In this document: positions 56,041 through 64,000 of the stretch, one piece after another
How the letters are laid out: each line of letters opens with the position of its first letter
How positions within the stretch are numbered: position 1 is the stretch's first letter
Assembly (NCBI RefSeq): GCF_029533155.1
Contig: NZ_JAIZDB010000001.1
Span: forward strand, 1 to 64,000
Source: Psychrobacillus antarcticus
GTDB lineage: Bacteria; Bacillota; Bacilli; Bacillales_A; Planococcaceae
Length of the DNA stretch: 64,000 nucleotides
Reading direction: 5' to 3'
Translations under genes and position numbers: made by a program
The notes under the pieces: model-generated
The model's database searches: none
Seen by the model: the letters and a program-made list of their open reading frames with translations, nothing else
Told to the model about the DNA's origin: nothing

Positions 56041-56065
56041 GGTAAAACATTTACTCAGGTTTTTA

Positions 56066-57436
56066 TTAAGAAAATGCCTCTTTCATCCCTTCGTTAACTG
56101 TTTCAATTCCTATAATTTGAATACCTTTGGGATAATCCCAACCACCTAAATTAGAAGCGGGAATAATTGCTCTTTTAAAGCCTAGCTTGGCAGCCTCTTG
56201 CACACGCTGTTCAATCCTAGACACCCTTCTCACTTCTCCAGTTAAACCAATTTCACCGATAAAACAGTCTGTCGGTGTAACCCCTGTATCTCGGAAACTA
56301 GATACGATACTTACTAGGACGGCTAAATCGATTGCAGGTTCGTCTAATTTTACCCCTCCCGCCACTTTTATATAAGCATCTTGCGTTTGGAGCAGTAACC
56401 CCATGCGTTTTTCCAGTACCGCCATTAATAATGAAACACGATTTTGATCAATGCCAGTAGCCATACGTTTCGGATAATTAAAGCTAGACTGTGTCAATAG
56501 CGCTTGAATCTCTACTAAAATAGGTCTAGTACCTTCCATAGAGGCAACAATTGCGGAACCTGCCGCCCCATGAGATCTCTCCTGCAAAAATAATTCAGAT
56601 GGATTCAGTACTTCTTTTAATCCAGATTGAACCATTTCAAAAATGGCAATTTCATTCGTAGAGCCAAAACGGTTCTTCTGAGATCTTAAAATACGATACG
56701 TATGGTGACGTTCTCCTTCAAAGTACAAAACGGTGTCTACCATATGTTCTAGTATACGTGGACCTGCAATTTGACCTTCTTTTGTCACATGTCCCACTAA
56801 GAAGATTGCTACATTTTTTGTTTTGGCTATTCGCATCAGCTCTGCTGTACATTCTCGAACTTGCGATACACTACCAGGTGCACTAGTTACTTCTGGATGA
56901 TGAACAGTTTGAATAGAATCCACTACGACAAATTTAGGTGCCACGCTGTCGATTGTTTCGTTTATTAGTTCTAAATTAGTTTCAGCATAAACATAAAGCT
57001 CAGCCGAGGTTACCCCTAAACGTTCTGCACGTAGCTTCGTCTGACGGATGGATTCCTCCCCAGAAATATATAATACTCGCTCTCCTTTATTGGCAAGTAA
57101 GGCAGAGACCTGTAAAAGAAGAGTAGACTTCCCTATACCCGGATCTCCCCCTATTAATATGAGCGACCCCGGTACAATACCTCCACCTAGAACACGGTTA
57201 AATTCAGCAAAGTCTGTTGTTACCCGTGGTTCATCAGCTGTTACAACAGAAATAATTGGGGTAGCCTTCTGCACTACTCCATCCGAATGCTGAAAGGAAC
57301 GTCTCGGACCTTTGGAAACTATTTCGATTTCCTCAACTAGGGTGTTCCATTCCCCGCATCCTGGACATCTTCCCATCCATTTTGCAGATTCATAACCGCA
57401 TGAGTTACACATAAATTTCGTTTTCTTTTTAGCCAT
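56066..57436 (-). CDS. radA: DNA repair protein RadA (Sms)
   Basis: 456 aa. Four-Cys zinc finger (C10, C13, C24, C27), RecA-like domain with Walker [11 protein letters not shown] (about 95), RadA-specific KNRFG (about 258), and C-terminal Lon-protease-like domain. It is a branch-migration helicase in recombination. ATG 57436 has AGGAGG. It follows clpC after a terminator. Confidence 0.97.
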   Translation of the reverse strand: MAKKKTKFMCNSCGYESAKWMGRCPGCGEWNTLVEEIEIVSKGPRRSFQHSDGVVQKATPIISVVTADEPRVTTDFAEFNRVLGGGIVPGSLILIGGDPGIGKSTLLLQVSALLANKGERVLYISGEESIRQTKLRAERLGVTSAELYVYAETNLELINETIDSVAPKFVVVDSIQTVHHPEVTSAPGSVSQVRECTAELMRIAKTKNVAIFLVGHVTKEGQIAGPRILEHMVDTVLYFEGERHHTYRILRSQKNRFGSTNEIAIFEMVQSGLKEVLNPSELFLQERSHGAAGSAIVASMEGTRPILVEIQALLTQSSFNYPKRMATGIDQNRVSLLMAVLEKRMGLLLQTQDAYIKVAGGVKLDEPAIDLAVLVSIVSSFRDTGVTPTDCFIGEIGLTGEVRRVSRIEQRVQEAAKLGFKRAIIPASNLGGWDYPKGIQIIGIETVNEGMKEAFS

Positions 57437-57454
57437 AATACCTCCTACTATGTA

Positions 57455-57489
57455 TAAAAGGGCATTCCGGAATTATTTTCGGAATGCCC
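57455..57489 (-). terminator. clpC operon terminator
   Basis: GGGCATTCCG/CGGAATGCCC around a 10-nt loop, then TTTT on the minus strand. Confidence 0.88.
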
Positions 57490-57495
57490 GCTATA

Positions 57496-59943
57496 TTAAC
57501 CTTCTGTAACTAAAGCTTTCGTGCGAACTACGAATTCATTGTCTTCTACATCAAATATTACATGTTGCCCATCTAATACTTCCCCTTTTAACAACTCTTC
57601 GGAAAGTCGATCTTCAACATGTTTTTGTATTGCTCGGCGTAAAGGACGCGCACCATATTCTGGTTCATATCCTTCGGTTGTAATTTTATCTTGTGCTGCT
57701 TCGGTAATTTCTAATTCAATACCTTGCCCTTTCAAACGTTTTGCTAACTGCTCTGTCATAAGTGAAACAATTTGTTTTAAATGTTCTCTTTCTAGGGAAT
57801 GGAACACAATCATTTCGTCTAGACGGTTTAAGAATTCTGGGCGGAATGCTTTTTTCAATTCTACTAGCATTTTGCCTTTCATGTCTTTATAGTCTGTCTT
57901 GCCGCCTTCCGTTAGGTTAAATCCAACGTATTTATTGAATTTTAGTGCATCTGCACCGACATTGGATGTCATGATGACTACCGTGTTACGGAAATCTACT
58001 GTGCGTCCTTTAGAGTCCGTTAATCGTCCATCCTCTAACACTTGAAGAAGAATATTAAAGACGTCAGGATGCGCTTTTTCAATTTCATCTAATAGGATAA
58101 CTGAGTATGGTTTACGACGAACTTTTTCTGTCAATTGTCCACCGTCTTCAAATCCTACATATCCTGGAGGTGAACCAACTAGACGAGAAGTTGAATGTTT
58201 CTCCATATATTCAGACATGTCTACCCGAATCATCGCTTCCTCATCTCCGAACATCACTTCCGCTAAAGCACGAGCAAGCTCTGTTTTCCCTACACCAGTA
58301 GGTCCTAAGAAGATAAAGGAGCCAATAGGACGTTTTGGATCTTTCAATCCTGCACGAGCACGACGAATAGCTCTTGATATTGCGTCCACCGCTTCACTTT
58401 GACCAATAACTCTTTCATGTAATTTATCTTCCAGTTTTAATAACTTCCCAGATTCTGTTTGTGTCAGTTTAGAAACTGGTACCCCAGTCCACATAGACAC
58501 TACAGCAGCAATGTCTTCTACTGTTACTTCAGACTCTTCTTTTCCTTGCTTTTCTTTCCAATTGTTTTTCATTTTTTCGAGTTCATCTTTAAGCTTTTGC
58601 TCCTTGTCGCGGAATGATGCGGCTTTTTCAAATTCCTGACTCTGAACGGAAGCATTTTTCTCCGATCGGATAGCTTCTAGTTTTGCTTCTAATTCTTTTA
58701 GATTAGGAGGTGTAGTATATGAACGTAATCGTACTTTAGAACCTGCTTCATCTATTAAGTCAATAGCTTTATCTGGCAAGAAACGATCAGAAATATAACG
58801 CTCTGACATTTTCACAGCTGCTTCTACTGCCGCGTCCGTAATTTTCACACGATGATGTGCTTCATAACGATCACGTAGACCGTAAATAATTTGGATAGCT
58901 TCATCTACTGAAGGCTCATCTACTTGAATTGGTTGGAAACGACGCTCAAGTGCAGCATCTTTTTCAATATATTTTCGATATTCATCCAGTGTTGTCGCAC
59001 CAATACATTGAATTTCTCCACGAGCAAGAGCTGGCTTCAAAATATTCGAAGCATCAATAGCACCCTCTGCTCCACCAGCACCTATTAACGTATGGAGTTC
59101 ATCAATGAATAAGATAACATTGCCTGCTTGGCGAATTTCATCCATCACTTTTTTCAAACGATCCTCAAATTCCCCACGATATTTTGTACCAGCAACAACT
59201 GTACCCATATCAAGTGTCATTACTCGTTTATCGCGTAGGATTTCTGGCACTTCATTTTGTACGATTTGTTGTGCAAGTCCTTCTGCAATAGCTGTTTTAC
59301 CAACACCCGGCTCTCCAATTAGAACTGGATTGTTTTTTGTACGACGAGCTAGGATTTCAATTACTCTTGTAATTTCTTTACTACGACCAATTACAGGATC
59401 CAGTGTGCCTTCTCTTGCAATTTGTGTTAAATCGCGAGCTAAGCCATCTAGTGTTGGTGTACTAGCCGGAGCAGCACCGTTATTTCCATTACCATGTGCT
59501 TGCTCTGTGCTTCCTAGTAATTGAAGTACTTGTTGACGAGCTTTGTTTAAACTTACTCCCGCATTGTTTAGAACACGAGCCGCTACACCTTCTCCTTCAC
59601 GGATTAGCGCAAGTAATAGATGCTCTGTTCCAATATATGAATGCCCTAATTTTCGAGACTCATCTACTGAAAGTTCAATCACTTTTTTCGCACGAGGTGT
59701 GTAGTTAACAATTGGTCCAACTTCTTCTTTACCTGCACCTACTAGTTCCTCGATTCCTGCTTCGATTACTTTAAGGTCTACTTCTATTGCTTCTAATGCT
59801 TTTGCAGCAATTCCGCTACCTTCTCGGATAAGACCAAGTAGTATATGTTCTGTTCCAATAGATTCATGCTTTAAGCGTATAGCTTCTTCTTGTGCTAGTT
59901 GTAATACTTTTTGGGATCTTTGTGTAAAACGATTAAACATCAT
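57496..59943 (-). CDS. clpC: AAA+ unfoldase ClpC
   Basis: 815 aa. Two Clp-N repeats (1-145), D1 with [15 protein letters not shown], an M-domain/UVR stretch (about 415-460), and D2 with [16 protein letters not shown]. It feeds proteins, including arginine-phosphorylated ones, to ClpP. It overlaps the mcsB stop (ATGA). Regulated by CtsR. Confidence 0.98.
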   Translation of the reverse strand: MMFNRFTQRSQKVLQLAQEEAIRLKHESIGTEHILLGLIREGSGIAAKALEAIEVDLKVIEAGIEELVGAGKEEVGPIVNYTPRAKKVIELSVDESRKLGHSYIGTEHLLLALIREGEGVAARVLNNAGVSLNKARQQVLQLLGSTEQAHGNGNNGAAPASTPTLDGLARDLTQIAREGTLDPVIGRSKEITRVIEILARRTKNNPVLIGEPGVGKTAIAEGLAQQIVQNEVPEILRDKRVMTLDMGTVVAGTKYRGEFEDRLKKVMDEIRQAGNVILFIDELHTLIGAGGAEGAIDASNILKPALARGEIQCIGATTLDEYRKYIEKDAALERRFQPIQVDEPSVDEAIQIIYGLRDRYEAHHRVKITDAAVEAAVKMSERYISDRFLPDKAIDLIDEAGSKVRLRSYTTPPNLKELEAKLEAIRSEKNASVQSQEFEKAASFRDKEQKLKDELEKMKNNWKEKQGKEESEVTVEDIAAVVSMWTGVPVSKLTQTESGKLLKLEDKLHERVIGQSEAVDAISRAIRRARAGLKDPKRPIGSFIFLGPTGVGKTELARALAEVMFGDEEAMIRVDMSEYMEKHSTSRLVGSPPGYVGFEDGGQLTEKVRRKPYSVILLDEIEKAHPDVFNILLQVLEDGRLTDSKGRTVDFRNTVVIMTSNVGADALKFNKYVGFNLTEGGKTDYKDMKGKMLVELKKAFRPEFLNRLDEMIVFHSLEREHLKQIVSLMTEQLAKRLKGQGIELEITEAAQDKITTEGYEPEYGARPLRRAIQKHVEDRLSEELLKGEVLDGQHVIFDVEDNEFVVRTKALVTEG

Positions 59944-61034
59944 TCAGATTCCTCTCCTTTTGCTTTCTGTTTTTCTTCTTTTTGCAATCGTTCCCTTAAC
60001 AGCTTTGCGCGAAACATATCCCGCTCAGAAGTATTCAATGAAGTTCCTGCATACTTTTGTAGAAAGCCTGGTTGCATAAACACCATGCATTCATTCAAGA
60101 TAGACACATCAATATCTTCTATGAGTCCCATATCTATTCCTAATCGCACATCTGATAGGCATCTTGCCGCTTCATCTGTTGCCATGATACGAGCAAATGA
60201 TAAAGTTCCTAAAGATCGATATAGTCGGTCTTCTAGTGTATTGGCTGAATGCTTTAGAAGTGCATCCCGCGCTTCTCTTTCTTTTTGGATAATTTGTTCG
60301 GTAATACTCTGAAGATCAGCAAGTATGTCTTCTTCTGACTTACCAAGTGTGGTTTGATTGGACACTTGGTAAACATTGCCGAGCGCTTCACTACCCTCTC
60401 CATAAATCCCTCTAACAACCATTCCTAGTCTTGAAATAATCGTAACAATTCTGTTCATTTGCTTTGTCATTGTTAATGCCGGTAAATGCATCATGACAGA
60501 TGCACGTAAACCAGTACCTGTGTTAGTAGGACAGCTGGTTAAATACCCGAACTGCTCGTCGAATGCATATGGTAATTCCTTATCTAATACACGATCTAAC
60601 TCATCTGCCTGGTCATAGGCTTCTTGAACTTGAAGCCCTGGAAAAAGGCATTGAATACGAATATGATCCTCTTCGTTGACCATCACACTGACAGATTCAT
60701 CATCTGACAATAAAACCGATCCAGTCATAGGTGAGTTAGCAAGCTTAGGACTGATTAAATGTTTTTCCACCAACACCTGACGACTGAGTTCAGATACATC
60801 CTTTATATGAATGGAAGAGAATTTCATCTGCAATTCATCACTTGCATCTAGCAAAGTGGCGGAAACGGATTGGTCAATTTTATGCGCCTCGTCTTCTGTA
60901 AATGCTAAAGGAAAACGATAGCCATTCAGATTTCTAGCTAAACGTATTCTTGTGCTCATCACAATATCCGAATGCTTTCCTTCTCCGGCCATCCAACTAG
61001 AAATGGAGTTGTCTAAAAAATGTTCAATTGACAT
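59940..61034 (-). CDS. mcsB: Protein-arginine kinase McsB
   Basis: 364 aa with guanidino-kinase motifs ([24 protein letters not shown] with the catalytic Cys, and EGSEALGN). It phosphorylates arginines to mark proteins, including CtsR, for ClpCP. ATG 61034 follows AGGAGGTG. It overlaps mcsA by 11 nt and clpC by 4 nt. Confidence 0.97.
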   Translation of the reverse strand: MSIEHFLDNSISSWMAGEGKHSDIVMSTRIRLARNLNGYRFPLAFTEDEAHKIDQSVSATLLDASDELQMKFSSIHIKDVSELSRQVLVEKHLISPKLANSPMTGSVLLSDDESVSVMVNEEDHIRIQCLFPGLQVQEAYDQADELDRVLDKELPYAFDEQFGYLTSCPTNTGTGLRASVMMHLPALTMTKQMNRIVTIISRLGMVVRGIYGEGSEALGNVYQVSNQTTLGKSEEDILADLQSITEQIIQKEREARDALLKHSANTLEDRLYRSLGTLSFARIMATDEAARCLSDVRLGIDMGLIEDIDVSILNECMVFMQPGFLQKYAGTSLNTSERDMFRAKLLRERLQKEEKQKAKGEESE

Positions 61035-61569
61035 CTGTTCGATCACCTCCTGTAGAAAGTTGACTTTCCAAGTCTCTGACTTCATCTCTCAGCTTTGCGG
61101 CTTCCTCAAAACTTTCCGTGTCAATCGCTTCTTTCATTTGAGAGCGAATAGAATCTATGCGTTTTTTTAAAGCAATTTTTTCCCCTAACGCACCTGGAGC
61201 CTTTCCAATATGCGTTGTATTGCCATTATGAAGTCTCTTAAATACATTAGGTAACTGCGGACGGAAACTGGTGTAACAATTTGCACAACCAAATTTCCCT
61301 TCGTCTAAAAAGCGCTGAATTGACCAACCACATTCATCGCATACTATCATGTTTTTTTGTTGTTTTTGTTGCATTGGTTGTTGTTCTGTTTGACTAAACC
61401 AATTCGATAATAATTGATGAAGAGATAATGGATCTTGTTTGTACTCAACATAAAACGGGTGGAGGCTATTTGCACAGACCTCGCAATAATGTCTTTCTAA
61501 GTGTTCACCGTTATGCACTTGGGTAACCGTTACTTTCGCTGGTCTTTGCTTACAATTTTCACAAATCAC
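61024..61569 (-). CDS. mcsA: McsB activator McsA
   Basis: 181 aa with four Cys-X2-Cys pairs (CENC, CEVC, CDEC, CANC) for zinc and a C-terminal UVR motif (AIDTESFEEAAKLRDEV). It stimulates McsB. GTG 61569 is the start, with GGGGTGTGA upstream. It follows ctsR by 18 nt. Confidence 0.94.
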   Translation of the reverse strand: MICENCKQRPAKVTVTQVHNGEHLERHYCEVCANSLHPFYVEYKQDPLSLHQLLSNWFSQTEQQPMQQKQQKNMIVCDECGWSIQRFLDEGKFGCANCYTSFRPQLPNVFKRLHNGNTTHIGKAPGALGEKIALKKRIDSIRSQMKEAIDTESFEEAAKLRDEVRDLESQLSTGGDRTDVN

Positions 61570-61587
61570 CTTTTTATCACACCCCGT

Positions 61588-62061
61588 TCATTTTTCACTT
61601 TTTTCATATTTTATTGTTAAGAGCATGGCACATAAAATACGTGATCGTAGTTCATCTCTTGCTGGTAGCGGGATAACTAAAGTCGTTCGATTTAAAGCTG
61701 CTAAAATGAGTTTTGCTTCACGTTTAGAAATAACATCCTCATCTATTAACCGAAAAACAATATCTTCCGTTACAGTTTCAGAAGCCCCATTTTCAAGTGT
61801 TTGTATAATATGCTCTATTAAGTCAGCTTTCGTATGAGCTCGAACGCGGAGGATTCGAATATATCCACCTCCACCCCGTTTACTTTCTACTAAGTAGCCG
61901 CGATCTTGGGTAAATCGAGTATTGATCACATAATTTATTTGAGATGGAACACACTGAAATTTTTCAGCAATTTCACTTCGCTTTATTTCAATTTGTTCCT
62001 TACTTCCTTCTTCTATAATTGCCTTCAAATACCCTTCAATTATGTCAGATATATTTTTCAT
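61588..62061 (-). CDS. ctsR: Class III stress-gene repressor CtsR
   Basis: 157 aa. N-terminal winged helix-turn-helix (IAEKFQCVPSQINYVINTRF) and the glycine-rich heat-sensing loop RGGGGYIRI (about 63-71). It represses its own operon at the tandem heptads 62088-62104. ATG 62061 has GAGGTGA; the open frame upstream extends six codons. Confidence 0.97.
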   Translation of the reverse strand: MKNISDIIEGYLKAIIEEGSKEQIEIKRSEIAEKFQCVPSQINYVINTRFTQDRGYLVESKRGGGGYIRILRVRAHTKADLIEHIIQTLENGASETVTEDIVFRLIDEDVISKREAKLILAALNRTTLVIPLPARDELRSRILCAMLLTIKYEKSEK

Positions 62062-62087
62062 CTTCTCACCTCTTCTCAAAAACTGAC

Positions 62088-62104
62088 TTTGACTATCTTT
62101 GACT
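62088..62104 (-). promoter_or_regulatory. CtsR operator
   Basis: AGTCAAA-GAT-AGTCAAA, a full match to the tandem-heptad consensus RGTCAAA-N3-RGTCAAA, lying 3 nt downstream of the -10 so that bound CtsR covers the start point. Confidence 0.95.
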
Positions 62105-62106
62105 AT

Positions 62107-62135
62107 ATTATATCGAGAAACTTTCTCATGTGCAA
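62107..62135 (-). promoter_or_regulatory. sigma-A promoter of the ctsR operon
   Basis: -35 TTGCAC (62130-62135), 17 nt, consensus -10 TATAAT (62107-62112). Confidence 0.88.
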
Positions 62136-62159
62136 TTGATACGATTTGCTCTTAAAAAG

Positions 62160-62192
62160 AAATAAAACTACAAACAGTCGTTTGTAGTTTAG
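62160..62192 (-). terminator. rsgA terminator
   Basis: AAACTACAAAC/GTTTGTAGTTT around a 4-nt loop (62165-62190), then TATTTCTTTTT on the minus strand. Confidence 0.87.
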
Positions 62193-62247
62193 GATATATA
62201 ACAATGAATATTCATATACATTAAATCTTTTTCATAGTCGTGACTGA

Positions 62248-63303
62248 CTAGATTTTCTTTTTGTAATTATTTCGTTGGGACTTCGTAATTTGCTTCCATT
62301 TATTTGTTTCTGCTTTTTTAGCTACCGCATCATTTTTGCGATCGATATGCGCAAGCTCTCTCATTAGTTTTATATAACTTGTATAGCGTTCTTGTTTAAG
62401 CGTTCCCGTGTTAATAGCCTCTTGAATAGCACAGCCTGGCTCTTTTACATGCTGGCAATCACGGAATCGGCATGCTAATGCTAGCTCTTCGATATCCTGA
62501 AAGCTAGCACTAATACCATCACTCGTATCCCAAAGCTGAAATTCCCTCATACCAGGCGTATCGATTAATAAGCCACCTGCTGGTAATAGCGTCAGTTCTC
62601 TATGCGTGGTCGTATGTCGTCCCTTGCTATCGTCATCTCTTATATCATTCACAGCCATTACTTCAACACCTGAAATGGCGTTAATCAAAGAAGATTTCCC
62701 TACTCCTGAGGATCCTAAAAGTGCACCTGTTTTATGGGCAGCCAACAGACTTCCTAGTTGGTCAATACCCTCTCCTGTAACACTACTCACAGCAAGTATG
62801 TCTACACCAAAAGCAATGGCCTCAACTTCTTTAATATAATATTCTAGGTCATCGCAGGCGTCTTTTTTCGTTAACACCACAACAGGTGTCGCCCCTGAAT
62901 CCCATGCCGCCAATAAATATCTCTCTAATCTACGGACATTGAAGTCATGATTAAGCGACATTACTAGAAATACGAAATCTATGTTTACTGCAATTAGTTG
63001 AATTTCTGTTGTCAATCCCGCCGTTTTCCTCGAGAATTGTGAGCTACGAGGGAGTACTTCGTGAATAATTCCTTTTTCCTCACCAGGCATCTGTTCCAGC
63101 ACTACCCAGTCTCCAACTGCCGGGAATGCTTCCTTATTATGCTCAAACTTAAATTTTCCAGAAAGCGAGCTTAGTAACTCTCCTTCATTGGTCATAACTC
63201 TATATAAATTTTTATGCTCTAGTAGCACGCGACCCGCAATTCCACTACCTGTCATTTTTGCTTCCCACTTATTATTCCAACCATATTGTTCGATTAAATT
63301 CAA
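62248..63303 (-). CDS. rsgA: RsgA/YjeQ-family ribosome-associated GTPase
   Basis: 351 aa: OB-fold (about 20-85), circularly permuted GTPase with NKKD-type TKKDA before G1 GSSGVGKSSLI and G3 DTPGMREF, and a C-terminal zinc knuckle (CRFRDCQHVKEPGC). The family works in late 30S assembly. The longer N-terminus, MNLIEQYGWNN, and its position upstream of ctsR differ from B. subtilis cpgA, so it is probably a second, accessory copy. TTG 63303 has GGAGGA upstream. It is preceded by a leader ORF and terminator. Confidence 0.9.
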   Translation of the reverse strand: MNLIEQYGWNNKWEAKMTGSGIAGRVLLEHKNLYRVMTNEGELLSSLSGKFKFEHNKEAFPAVGDWVVLEQMPGEEKGIIHEVLPRSSQFSRKTAGLTTEIQLIAVNIDFVFLVMSLNHDFNVRRLERYLLAAWDSGATPVVVLTKKDACDDLEYYIKEVEAIAFGVDILAVSSVTGEGIDQLGSLLAAHKTGALLGSSGVGKSSLINAISGVEVMAVNDIRDDDSKGRHTTTHRELTLLPAGGLLIDTPGMREFQLWDTSDGISASFQDIEELALACRFRDCQHVKEPGCAIQEAINTGTLKQERYTSYIKLMRELAHIDRKNDAVAKKAETNKWKQITKSQRNNYKKKI

Positions 63304-63373
63304 TTTAACTTCCTCCTAATTTCCCTGTGAATAAAAGCACGAGCTACACATGAATGCTGCAATAGCTTAGACA

Positions 63374-63413
63374 ATAAAAAAACCATGACTGCACGAATCA
63401 GCAGTCATGGTTT
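63374..63413 (-). terminator. Attenuator terminator upstream of rsgA
   Basis: 13-bp stem AAACCATGACTGC/GCAGTCATGGTTT with loop TGATTCGT (63393-63400) and six or more T residues on the minus strand. It lies between the leader ORF and rsgA, 70 nt before the rsgA start, so it acts on rsgA. The loop plus closing pair is complementary to the leader ORF (63479-63488). Confidence 0.85.
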
Positions 63414-63444
63414 CCCGGTCATTAGTAAAGAAGCATATATCTGG

Positions 63445-63510
63445 TTAGAGATATACGGAGTGGGACATCATGAACTTACTGATTCGTGGATACGTATATA
63501 CATTTGTCAT
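63445..63510 (-). CDS. Candidate leader peptide of rsgA (21 aa)
   Basis: On the minus strand ATG 63510, 21 codons and TAA; the peptide begins MTNVYTYPRISK and ends HSVYL, rich in Tyr and Met. AAAGGAGTGAG lies 4-10 nt upstream, one of the best ribosome-binding sites in the window. It starts about 25 nt after the predicted transcription start and is followed by the attenuator terminator. Codons 8-11 contain CACGAATCAG, complementary to the terminator loop. It resembles leader peptides of inducible antibiotic-resistance genes in layout, but I do not recognise the sequence. Confidence 0.65.
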   Translation of the reverse strand: MTNVYTYPRISKFMMSHSVYL

Positions 63511-63541
63511 AATGCCTCACTCCTTTCTTTAAGTTGTTTTC

Positions 63542-63571
63542 AGAATACTACAAGTATTGGCAATCAGTCAA
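63542..63571 (-). promoter_or_regulatory. sigma-A promoter of the rsgA leader
   Basis: -35 TTGACT (63566-63571), 18 nt, -10 TATTCT (63542-63547). Transcription would start near 63535, just before the leader ORF. Confidence 0.7.
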
Positions 63572-63635
63572 TACATATTTATGTAAATTGCTATTTTGTA
63601 TATGGGTACTTTATTATACTGCTGATTTTCGTTTC

Positions 63636-63796
63636 ATGCGGACGCTTTCAGCGGGCGAGGTCGAGCCTCATCGGGCCAGTATGATGCTCTAATTATAAAT
63701 TGTCGACCTACGCATTGGAATACTTAGCCTTCGTTCCTATGATCGCTCCCTGTGGGGTCTCGACTTTCTCGTTTATCCCGCTCTAGTCGCCGCATT
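63636..63796. repeat. Interspersed palindromic repeat
   Basis: The left arm 63636-63675 (ATGCGGACGCTTTCAGCGGG, then GTCGAG) and the right arm 63748-63796 read in reverse (AATGCGGCGACTAGAGCGGG, then GTCGAG) form an imperfect inverted repeat around about 70 nt. It is GC-rich in an AT-rich gap. It resembles a repeat family I remember from many Bacillaceae genomes. Confidence 0.65.
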
Positions 63797-63810
63797 CCAC
63801 TCCAATCAAT

Positions 63811-64000
63811 AAAATGAGTAGTAAATAATCATTAATTAGAATAAAAGAATCCTATTAAACACAATGAATATGCAAGGTCATATACAGACCTATCCACCTT
63901 AAGACAACTGAATGAGTAGAAATCGACAAAAAACTTAGTCTTTATTAAATAGAAAAATACATAAATAGAAGCCTTAAGTCCTTTACACAAATGAACAAAT
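63811..64000. other. Right edge, no feature seen
   Basis: AT-rich sequence without a credible ORF, RNA gene or strong hairpin. In Bacillus order an rrn cluster may follow beyond the window, but nothing here proves it. Confidence 0.5.

Noticed and set aside
63385-63684. 99-codon plus-strand frame opposite the rsgA leader
   Set aside because: It is antisense to the promoter, leader ORF and terminator, has no Shine-Dalgarno, and its tail is inside the palindromic repeat.

Overview
This window is a core-genome stretch of a low-GC Gram-positive, endospore-forming Bacillales bacterium. The 16S fragment, the Bacillus-type gene order and the sporulation genes (gerD, kbaA, cwlD, sigH, a pdaB-like gene) point to Bacillaceae or Caryophanaceae (Planococcaceae). 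The genus cannot be fixed from the sequence alone. Nearly everything lies on the minus strand, so transcription runs from high to low coordinates. Read in reverse, the order is that of the Bacillus subtilis ctsR-to-rrnI segment.

Layout in window order. 1-477 is the 5' third of a 16S rRNA gene with its promoter at 696-725. 775-4754 is the sporulation/germination block (pdaB-like, kbaA, gerD, salA, cwlD). 4937-9211 holds rpsI-rplM, truA and the ECF-transporter energising module. 9659-23965 is the S10-spc-alpha ribosomal superoperon (rplQ back to rpsJ) with rpoA, infA, adk and secY. 24336-30326 is an accessory insert of a predicted antiporter and a complete BceRSAB-type antimicrobial-peptide sensing/detoxification module. 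30419-34798 is the str operon (tuf, fusA, rpsG, rpsL), followed by an L7Ae-like gene, rpoC and rpoB. 42791-47069 holds an rRNA methyltransferase-like gene, L7/L12, L10, L1, L11, nusG, secE and L33. 47144-53410 holds sigH, rae1, rlmB, mrnC, cysS, cysE and gltX with a cysteine T-box. 53540-57436 holds ispF, ispD, yacL and radA. 57496-62061 is the clpC-mcsB-mcsA-ctsR heat-shock operon with its CtsR operator. 62248-63571 is an rsgA-family GTPase gene with an apparent ribosome-mediated attenuator.

The genes work together as the cell's translation and transcription core: ribosomal proteins, the RNA polymerase alpha, beta and beta' subunits, EF-Tu and EF-G, IF1, NusG and SecE/SecY. Regulation is readable in several leaders: an L10 leader, candidate L13 and S10 leaders, a Cys-specific T-box and a CtsR box.

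The departures from the expected order are the most interesting part. (1) rsgA is preceded by a promoter, a 21-codon ORF with a good Shine-Dalgarno, and an intrinsic terminator whose loop is complementary to the ORF. (2) map between adk and infA survives only as a frameshifted, internally deleted relic. (3) disA is absent between radA and yacL, where a 125-bp imperfect palindrome sits instead. (4) ecfA1 is preceded by two mutually exclusive RNA structures. (5) nusG has a Shine-Dalgarno 24 nt from its ATG with a hairpin or an AUU codon in between. (6) The pdaB locus carries a diverged deacetylase-like protein lacking the zinc histidines. Several intergenic palindromic repeats are also present. 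All database-type identifications are from memory of the families and were not searched.
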